Shown: one piece after another, positions 21,887 to 27,423 of the stretch | Layout of the letters: each line of letters opens with the position of its first letter | Position numbering within the stretch: position 1 is the first letter of the stretch | DNA from: a virus | DNA length: 27,423 nucleotides | Virus record (IMG/VR): IMGVR_UViG_3300039191_000482 | Span: 1 to 27,423 of that record | Direction: 5' to 3' (one strand) | Position numbers and translations under genes: made by a program | Notes under the pieces: model-generated | Database searches by the model: none | What the model was told of the DNA's origin: nothing | Seen by the model: the letters and a program-made list of their open reading frames with translations, nothing else

Positions 21887-22057
21887 ATGCCATCAAAACC
21901 CACCCATTACCGGGTGACGGTGAACCGTCCCCTTGAATTTGCCGGGGCCCGGTTTCGGCCAAGCGCGCGCTACACGGTGACGGCCGCCATTTTTGATAGT
22001 CTGACCACCGAGCATCCGGAGGCGATCGCCACATCCGAACCGCTGAAGAAAGGGTGA
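21887..22057 (+). CDS. Small structural-operon protein (56 aa)
   Basis: A short gene starting MPSKPTHYRVTVNRPLEFAG at the ATG at 21887, with a CAGGAGAC ribosome-binding site and the correct late-operon spacing. Its stop is 4 bases before the next start. The compact beta-rich pattern (RVTVNRPLEFAGARFRPS, TVTAAIFDSLTTEHPEAI) is distantly like the first half of the 103-residue protein at 15947. Function unknown; it is easy to miss because of its length. Confidence 0.65.
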   Translation: MPSKPTHYRVTVNRPLEFAGARFRPSARYTVTAAIFDSLTTEHPEAIATSEPLKKG

Positions 22058-22061
22058 CGCC

Positions 22062-22868
22062 ATGCTGAGGTTTGAAGATCTGCGGGTCCGGGACAACCAA
22101 GACCTTGATCGGGACTTCTTCAATCGCCGGTATCGCCTGATTGTGGAAAGCCTCGGCGATCTCGACGCGCAGCTTGCCCGTATCCGCGGTGCCACCGACA
22201 ATCTGGTGGCCCTTGGGCTGTCGCGGGTCAACGAGGTTCTTGGACCGGCTCTGGCGGCGGCTCAAGCTGCAGCGGAAAACGGCTTTCTGGTGGCGACCTC
22301 CTCAACGCAACTGATGATGTCGGCCGGGCTTCAAACCACGTTCGAGATTGATGATACCCCGGCACGGGTTCTGTTCGCGCCCACGCCCTATGTCGTTGTG
22401 ACACGCGATGTCGACGACAGCTTGAATGATTGGGCGGTGTTTCGGGTCGATAGCTACGCCCGCACAAATGGCGGGCTCGCGGGCGAAGTGGTGGCTGTTA
22501 ACGGCGATATCGGTGCGGCGGTGCACGGCGATTGGGTGATTTCTGCCAGCGCGGGTCTTGCAGCTTCCGTGATTGAAACGGCGGCTGCGGTCTCGAGCGC
22601 CTTGGCCTTGGCCCAGCAGGCGGCACAGGATGCTGCCGCCGCGGCGGATATTGCCGAAAGCGTGCTGGCCAATGGGCCTGTGTCGTCCGTAAACGGTCAG
22701 GCGGGGGAAGTGGCGCTCGGGATCGGCGATATTCCGAACCTCACGGCGCAGCTCGCGAGCAAGGCGGCCAGCAGCCATGGCCATACGATAGCGCAGGTCT
22801 CAAACCTGCAATCAACGCTGACGGCGCTGCAAGGCCGGATCGATCTGGTCGATGGCGGGACGTATTGA
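22062..22868 (+). CDS. Tail fibre-like protein
   Basis: A 268-residue protein. The N-terminus (MLRFEDLRVRDNQDLDRDFF, then NRRYRLIVESLGDLDAQLAR) looks like a tail attachment and coiled-coil region. The middle is an immunoglobulin-like or interaction domain (TPYVVVTRDVDDSLNDWAVF, VVAVNGDIGAAVHGDWVISA). An Ala-rich helix (SSALALAQQAAQDAAAAADI) follows, then fibre motifs (VSSVNGQAGEVALGIGDIPN; SSHGHTIAQVSNLQSTLTAL). The GHT/IxxVxxL repeat is common in phage tail fibres. It may act with the larger appendage protein; receptor unknown. Confidence 0.75.
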   Translation: MLRFEDLRVRDNQDLDRDFFNRRYRLIVESLGDLDAQLARIRGATDNLVALGLSRVNEVLGPALAAAQAAAENGFLVATSSTQLMMSAGLQTTFEIDDTPARVLFAPTPYVVVTRDVDDSLNDWAVFRVDSYARTNGGLAGEVVAVNGDIGAAVHGDWVISASAGLAASVIETAAAVSSALALAQQAAQDAAAAADIAESVLANGPVSSVNGQAGEVALGIGDIPNLTAQLASKAASSHGHTIAQVSNLQSTLTALQGRIDLVDGGTY

Positions 22869-22882
22869 CGGAGGAGATGCAA

Positions 22883-23107
22883 ATGCGATCCGCCCTGACA
22901 CAGAACAGCACCAACCTGGGCATCACCGATGTGCGCGATGTGCAGGTGGGTGAGGTTGTCGAAGACGGTGCGGGCGGCTTTGTCCGCGCGATCCGAGTCT
23001 TTGGGGAACCCACAGCATCTGCTGGCCCGGCTCTGATCCTCGAGATCCAGATCCAGTCTGACACGAAAACTGACCTCGATATCACGACACCGACGCTGTC
23101 GTTCTGA
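22883..23107 (+). CDS. Small protein after the fibre gene (74 aa)
   Basis: A 74-residue, strand-rich protein (MRSALTQNSTNLGITDVRDV, then GGFVRAIRVFGEP, ALILEIQIQSDTKTDLDI). The ATG at 22883 has GGAGGA 7 bases upstream; an ATG six bases earlier is also in frame. Its position right after the fibre gene suggests a fibre chaperone, receptor-binding accessory or small structural protein. No family recognised. Confidence 0.6.
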   Translation: MRSALTQNSTNLGITDVRDVQVGEVVEDGAGGFVRAIRVFGEPTASAGPALILEIQIQSDTKTDLDITTPTLSF

Positions 23108-23200
23108 ATCTCGGCCAACCGCCGATCCCAAGCATCCAATATACCTTCATGCGCGCCTGACGGCCGCGTGGGGGTTTTGGCTATTCAAGGAGACCCTCTC

Positions 23201-24448
23201 ATGTCTGACCCGACCTTCGGGATTTCCATCACGCGGATCGACACCGAGCCGCGCCCGCCCGTCTGGAGCGATATGTCCGTTGTGGGCCTGATCGGCACAG
23301 CGCCCGACGCCGATGCATCGGTGTTCCCGGCGGACACGCCGGTCTTTCTCTATTCTGACGACGCCACCAAACTGACAGCGCTTGGTGCGACCGGCACGCT
23401 GCGTGATGCGGTCACGCTGATCAACGCGCAGCTCGGCGAGTTCCAAGTGGCCGCCAAGGTCGTGGTCGTGCGCGTCGAAGACGGTACCGATGCGGACGCG
23501 ACCATCGCCAATATCGTCGGCGACGGCGTCGCGACCGGCCTGCAGGCCTTTCTGACGTCTGGCCCTGAGCTGGGCATCATCCCGCGCCTCATTTGCGCCC
23601 CGGGCTATACCAGTCAACGCGGTGTCGGCGAGGCCAACCCGGTCTGCGCAGCCCTGCCTGCGATCTGCGAAAAGCTTCTGGCCCATGCGGTCGTGGATGG
23701 CCCCGCCACCACCGAGCAGGACGCCATTGATTGGCGCGAGACGATCAGCTCGCAGCGCCTGATCCCGGTCGACCCGGCGGTGAAGGTGTTTGCCGGTGGG
23801 GTGAGTTTCGTTCAGCCGCTGTCACCCGCAGTGATCGGCATCGGCGTGCGCCGCGACCATGAAAAGCAGGGCCGCCCGTTCCACAGCTGGGCCAACCAGC
23901 CGGTGCAGGGCATCGTCGGGCCGTCGCGGCCGATCAACTTCTCGCTCACCGATGGCGCGACCGAAGGCCAGCGCTTGCTGTCGGCCAATATCGGCGTGCT
24001 CTTGCGCGGTGAAATGGGCGTGGAAAGTGCGATCGGTCAGGGCGGGTTCATCTTCGTTGGCACCGACAATGCAGGCGAGGATGATCTCTGGCGGTTCTAC
24101 AATGTCACCCGCGGGCGTGACTTCATCCACCTGATGCTGCTGCGCACCCTGCGGTTCTATCTTGGACGCTTCAATGTCACGGGCCAGACCATTCAGGCGA
24201 TCCTGAACACGATGGAAACCGGCCTGCGCAACCTCAAGGCCGATGGCGACATCCTGGGCTTCGAGATGAAGTTCACCCGCGATCAGAACACGCCCGAGGA
24301 ACTGCGCCAGGGCCGCTTCACGGTCAGCTTTGCCGCCGAGGAAGCACCGGTGCTGCGCTATCTCGGCATCCAGTCCGCGCGTTACCGCCCGGCGCTTGAT
24401 GCGCTGCTCGACGATCTGCTCGCGCAGGTCGGCACCATTACAGGATAA
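23201..24448 (+). CDS. Contractile tail sheath protein (P2 FI-like)
   Basis: A 415-residue sheath protein that shortens to drive the tube into the cell. The P2 FI pattern is clear: FGISITRIDTEPRPPVWSDM, VGLIGTAPDADASVF, QGIVGPSRPINFSLTDGATE, and the C-terminal handshake region (DFIHLMLLRTLRFYLGRFNV, METGLRNLKADGDILGFEM). The ATG at 23201 has AAGGAG 7 bases upstream; an earlier in-frame start at 23168 lacks a ribosome-binding site. The tube gene follows after 11 bases. Confidence 0.95.
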   Translation: MSDPTFGISITRIDTEPRPPVWSDMSVVGLIGTAPDADASVFPADTPVFLYSDDATKLTALGATGTLRDAVTLINAQLGEFQVAAKVVVVRVEDGTDADATIANIVGDGVATGLQAFLTSGPELGIIPRLICAPGYTSQRGVGEANPVCAALPAICEKLLAHAVVDGPATTEQDAIDWRETISSQRLIPVDPAVKVFAGGVSFVQPLSPAVIGIGVRRDHEKQGRPFHSWANQPVQGIVGPSRPINFSLTDGATEGQRLLSANIGVLLRGEMGVESAIGQGGFIFVGTDNAGEDDLWRFYNVTRGRDFIHLMLLRTLRFYLGRFNVTGQTIQAILNTMETGLRNLKADGDILGFEMKFTRDQNTPEELRQGRFTVSFAAEEAPVLRYLGIQSARYRPALDALLDDLLAQVGTITG

Positions 24449-24459
24449 AGGGAATTGCC

Positions 24460-24996
24460 ATGAGCAACATCTACATCATGGAGGCTGCAAACCTTTTTTG
24501 CGGCGATGAGAACCCCACGGCCTCCAAGCACCTGACGCTGACTGAGTTGCAGCTGCCCAACCTGCAGGAAATCACCCAGGACCATCACCCGGGTGGCTCG
24601 CGCGTGCAGATCGAGGTCGCGCTTGGCATTCAGAAGCTCGAGGCCAGTTTCAAGCTGGCGGGCTGGGATCCGGACCTGCTGACGCAGTTTGGTCTGGGGG
24701 CTACGGCGCGCAAGAAGTTCACCGCCTACGGTTCGGTGCGCGACAAGCGCAACGGCGTGGCCATCGAGGCCAAGGCGGTGCTGGAGGGGCGTTTGGGCAC
24801 GGCCAACCCGGAGGCGTTCCAGCGTGGCGAGTTGCAGGGCTTTGACTATGCCATCAACGAAATCCTGCATTACGAGCTCTATTTCGAGGGGGCCGAGAAA
24901 TACTACTGGGACTTCTTCACCACCGATTGGCGCGTCAACGGCACGTCGCAAAACACAGACGAGCGCGCGATCTTGCGCCTTCCCAACGGCTTTTGA
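24460..24996 (+). CDS. Tail tube protein (P2 FII-like)
   Basis: A 178-residue tube protein. The pattern MSNIYIMEAANLFCGDENPT, KHLTLTELQLPNLQEITQDH, PGGSRVQIEVALGIQKLEAS and LHYELYFEGAEKYYWDFFTT matches P2 FII. Copies stack as hexamers inside the sheath to make the DNA conduit. Sheath-tube-chaperone-tape-measure order is as in P2. Confidence 0.93.
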   Translation: MSNIYIMEAANLFCGDENPTASKHLTLTELQLPNLQEITQDHHPGGSRVQIEVALGIQKLEASFKLAGWDPDLLTQFGLGATARKKFTAYGSVRDKRNGVAIEAKAVLEGRLGTANPEAFQRGELQGFDYAINEILHYELYFEGAEKYYWDFFTTDWRVNGTSQNTDERAILRLPNGF

Positions 24997-25004
24997 GGTA
25001 ATCT

Positions 25005-25322
25005 ATGTCTGACCCCAAGACGAAAACAGTCTCTCTGTCGGTGCCTGTGACCTTCGAGGGCCGCGAAATCACCGAGATCCGCATCGCCAAGCCGAAGGTC
25101 AAAGACCTCAAGCGGATGAATGCCGCGCTCGACGGCATCACCGACCGCCTGGATCAGGGCATTGTCATGGCCTCGGCGCTGACGGGCTATCCGGTCGAGA
25201 TGATCGAGGACTTGGACACTGACGACTTCACCGCGCTGTCGGAGGTGATTGCGGATTTTTTCCCCAAGGGCACGGCTTCGCCTCCTGGCGATCGGTCGTT
25301 GCCGAAACCGCCCACTGGCTGA
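25005..25322 (+). CDS. Tail assembly chaperone E (P2 gpE-like)
   Basis: A 105-residue tail assembly chaperone: KTVSLSVPVTFEGREITEIR, PKVKDLKRMNAALDGITDRL, ASALTGYPVEMIEDLDTDDF. It binds the tape measure protein before tube polymerisation. A slippery T_TTT_TTC near the end (25256-25262) allows a -1 shift into a second frame that stays open to 25420, giving the longer E+E' form. A start of MSDPKTKT at 25005 with GAGGTAA upstream fits. Confidence 0.9.
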   Translation: MSDPKTKTVSLSVPVTFEGREITEIRIAKPKVKDLKRMNAALDGITDRLDQGIVMASALTGYPVEMIEDLDTDDFTALSEVIADFFPKGTASPPGDRSLPKPPTG

Positions 25323-25420
25323 ACACGCCGCTGACGGGTTTTGACGAGATGGAGTGGTCCGAGGTGGTGCTGTGGCACGCCGAGGCCCGGCGTCTCGCGC
25401 GGGCGGCGAAGATGAGGTGA
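25005..25420 (+). CDS. Chaperone E+E' made by -1 ribosomal frameshifting
   Basis: The zero frame reads GAT TTT TTC and then a stop after 19 more sense codons. Slipping one base back on T_TTT_TTC moves the ribosome into a frame reading PQGHGFASWRSVVAETAHWL, then GFDEMEWSEVVLWHAEARRL and a stop at 25418-25420, giving about 138 residues. The added part matches P2 GpE-type sequences (a W...LWHAEA helix). Products E and E+E' in a fixed ratio are known in P2 and many other phages. No separate start with a ribosome-binding site exists for E'. Confidence 0.85.
25256..25262 (+). promoter_or_regulatory. -1 frameshift slippery heptamer (T_TTT_TTC)
   Basis: The heptamer fits X_XXY_YYZ in the zero frame of gene E (GAT TTT TTC). 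Both tRNAs can re-pair one base back because the heptamer is T-only except its last base. The downstream sequence contains short G+C-rich inverted words but no clear large stem was confirmed by eye. Confidence 0.8.
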
Positions 25421-25424
25421 CCAG

Positions 25425-27304
25425 ATGACACAGCTCACATCCCAACTGGTCATCGAACTGCTGGACCGGGTGACCAGCCCGGCACGCCGGGCGGCGAATG
25501 CCCTGGCGGGTATCTCGAACACCGTCCGCGAGACCAATGGCCAGCCCATCACCTTCGGGGACCGCCTGAACGCGGCCATCACCCGCAACAACCGCGCCCT
25601 GGCTGACGCGCGCGGCGGGCTGGTAGATGCGGTTGCCAGCTTTTACGCGCTGCGCAGCGCGATTGGCGCGCCGATCCAGGCAGCCTCGGATTTTGAAAGC
25701 GCCATGGCCGATGTGGCCAAGGTGGTGGACTTTCCAAGCCCTGCAGCCTTTGCGCAGTTCCAGCAGGATCTCTTTGCGCTGTCGCGCGACATTCCGATCG
25801 CGGTGACTGGCCTTGCGGACATTGCTGCGGCGGCGGGTCAGGCCGGGATCGCGGGGCAGGACCTGATCCGCTTCACCGATGCCGCTGCCCGGATTGGCGT
25901 GGCGTTTGACATCAGCGCCGAGCAGGCGGGTGGGTCAATGGCCAACCTGATGACGGCGCTCGGGCTGACCATTGACGAGACGGTGTCGCTGGCGGATGCG
26001 ATGAACCATCTGTCGAACAACCAGGCGTCTAGTGCGGCGGACATTCTGGACGTGGTCCAGCGCGTCGGCGCGCAGGCGACCATGTTCGGCTTTACGGCCG
26101 AGCAAACATCCGCCTTCGCCTCCGCGATGCTGGCAGCAGGCTCGACAAGCGAGGTCGCTGCGACGTCCTTCCGAAACATGGGGGCGGCGCTCACAAAAGG
26201 TGAAGCTGCCACGGCAGGCCAGAGCCGGGCCTTCGCAGCCCTCGGGCTCGACGCAGAAGATACTGCCCGGTCCATGCAGGAGAACGCGGTCGAGACCACG
26301 ATCGACGTGCTGCGCCGGATCGGCCAGTTGCCAGCAGAGCAACGCGCCGCGATTTCCTCGCAGCTCTTTGGCAATGAGGCCCGCGCGCTTGGGCCGCTGC
26401 TGACCAACCTTGGGCTTGTTGAGGACACGCTCGGCATGGTGGGGAATCGCGCCAATTACGCAGGCTCAGCTTTTGCAGAGTTTGAAGCCCGCAACAACAC
26501 GTTCCAGGCCAATATGCAGCGGTTCCAGAATGTGCTGACCGAGCTGCAGATCAATATCGGCAATGCGCTGATGCCAGCGATCACGCAGCTTGCCGAAGCC
26601 GTCACGCCGCTGATCACCCGTCTGGCTGATCTGGCGAATGCCTATCCGGAGGTGACGCTGGCCGTGGTGGGGGCGACTGCAGCGGTGATCGCTTTCAAAG
26701 GCGCCATGGCGGCGCTGCGCTTTGCCGGGCTTCTGGGACGCGGCGGTGTCTTGTCGCTGATTGCGGCGGGCTACAACAGCATCGGCCGGGCAGCCATCGG
26801 AGCGCGCACGGCGGCAAGTTCGATGATCGGGCTGCAATCTGCGCTGGCGGCGATGTCAGGCCAACCTCTCGGGACGCTTGGTCGTTTGCGTGCCGGGCTC
26901 AGCGGGATCGCGTTGGCGGTCCCGGGCGTCGCGGCCTTGTCGTCCGGAATTGCGGCCATAGGTGCGGCCGTGGCCACGATCTCCGCCCCGGTCTGGGGCA
27001 CGTTCGCGGTGGTCGCGGCCGCAGTGGCCGCAGCTGGCATTGCCATCTGGCGCTATTGGGACCGGATCAGCGCGGTGTTTACCGGCGTGGGGCAGGCAAT
27101 CAGTGCCGCGCTGCAACCGGGTCTCGATTGGGTTGGTGAAAAGCTGTCGTTTCTGAACCCGGTCGTCACCGCCTTCGGCGACGCGTGGGGTTGGGTGCGC
27201 GAAAAGCTGTCGGGTCTTGGCGACATGCTCTCGGGTATGTTCACCCGCGAGACCCTGTCCGAGGAAGACATCGCCCGGATCACCGAACGGGCGCGGGAGG
27301 CTTG
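25425..27304 (+). CDS. Tail tape measure protein T, interrupted by IS30
   Basis: About 626 codons of a tape measure protein that sets tail length and is threaded into the cell. The N-terminal core (SDFESAMADVAKVVDFPSPA, LFALSRDIPIAVTGLADIAA, AEQTSAFASAMLAAGSTSEV, SSQLFGNEARALGPLLTNLG) is the TP901/P2-type domain. Hydrophobic segments (LAVVGATAAVIAFKGAMAA and the stretch at about 26908-27050) follow. The ATG at 25425 is 4 bases after the E' stop. From about 27303 the frame is antisense to a transposase gene, so the true C-terminus is cut off by an insertion. Confidence 0.9.
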
Positions 27305-27423
27305 GATTCAAACATCAAGTGCAACGGTTGATTTGAAGGCCGCGATTTCGTCGGCCAGGGCTTCAGCGGGTGTTCTCCATCCGAGGGTTTTTCTCGGACG
27401 GTTGTTCATCAGGTTTGCAACGT
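27303..27423 (-). mobile_element. IS30-family insertion sequence, 3' end
   Basis: The sequence from about 27303 to the edge is the end of an IS30-family element inserted in the tape measure gene. The transposase stop lies within a few bases of the phage junction, as is usual in this family. The likely terminal inverted repeat starts near GGATTCAAACATCAAGTGCA (from 27304), which resembles IS30-type ends. The exact junction (27302-27306) and target duplication cannot be fixed without the other end. Confidence 0.85.
27308..27423 (-). CDS. IS30-family transposase, C-terminal part
   Basis: On the minus strand the last 37 codons read VANLMNNRPRKTLGWRTPAE, then ALADEIAAFKSTVALDV and a TGA at 27308-27310. 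The LNxRPRKTLGWxTPAE-like motif is diagnostic of the C-terminus of IS30-family DDE transposases. The catalytic domain and start lie beyond the window edge. Completeness of the copy cannot be judged here. Confidence 0.92.
   Translation of the reverse strand, partial: VANLMNNRPRKTLGWRTPAEALADEIAAFKSTVALDV

Noticed and set aside
27303-27423. Apparent continuation of the tape measure frame to the window edge
   Set aside because: The same bases on the minus strand encode a diagnostic IS30 transposase C-terminus, so the open plus frame is fortuitous.
1-27423. tRNA, rRNA or att-site in the window
   Set aside because: No cloverleaf-like or rRNA sequence was recognised by eye, and no integrase or flanking duplication is present to mark an attachment site.

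Overview
This window holds most of the structural region of a tailed-phage genome, almost certainly a prophage in an alphaproteobacterium, probably of the Rhodobacterales. That placement is inferred from the high G+C content, the codon usage and accessory families common in that group (DUF3489, DUF7220, a ParB-methyltransferase fusion); no rRNA or other marker gene is present. No integrase, repressor, lysis gene, tRNA or att site is visible, so the prophage ends lie outside the window or are degraded.

Layout. 1-562 (minus): a PIN-toxin/antitoxin pair, with the toxin running off the left edge and a clear promoter/operator. 743-1276 (plus): a stand-alone lambda gpZ-like minor tail gene bordered by copies of a 10-bp repeat (CAGCGGGACA). 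1277-1745: non-coding DNA rich in inverted repeats. 1746-3582 (plus): a ParB-domain DNA methyltransferase and a VanZ-like membrane protein. 3625-5667 (minus): six small genes, one encoding a DUF3489 protein, the others unknown. 5771 to the right end (plus): the packaging, head and tail operon.

The operon is a mosaic. The packaging and head genes follow the lambda plan: Nu1-like and GpA-like terminase, lambda-type portal, gpW-like connector, S49 protease with a nested scaffold start, gpD-like decoration protein, gpE-like major capsid, and a probable joining protein and tail terminator. The tail is contractile and follows P2: V, PAAR tip, W/gp25, J, I, two fibre or appendage genes, sheath FI, tube FII, chaperone E with a -1 frameshift to E', and tape measure T.

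Two toxin-antitoxin modules sit on the minus strand inside this plus-strand operon. hicAB lies between the decoration and capsid genes, and vapBC between J and I. Each has its own promoter-like sequence, lies tail-to-tail against the preceding phage gene, and (by hand counts) has lower G+C than the phage genes. They look like morons. With the pair at the left edge there are three toxin-antitoxin modules in 27 kb.

At the right end the tape-measure frame is broken near 27303 by the 3' end of an IS30-family transposase gene read on the minus strand. The prophage is therefore probably defective for tail assembly. The most distinctive features are the antisense toxin-antitoxin insertions in the late operon, the displaced gpZ gene with its flanking repeats, the T_TTT_TTC slippery site and the IS30 interruption.
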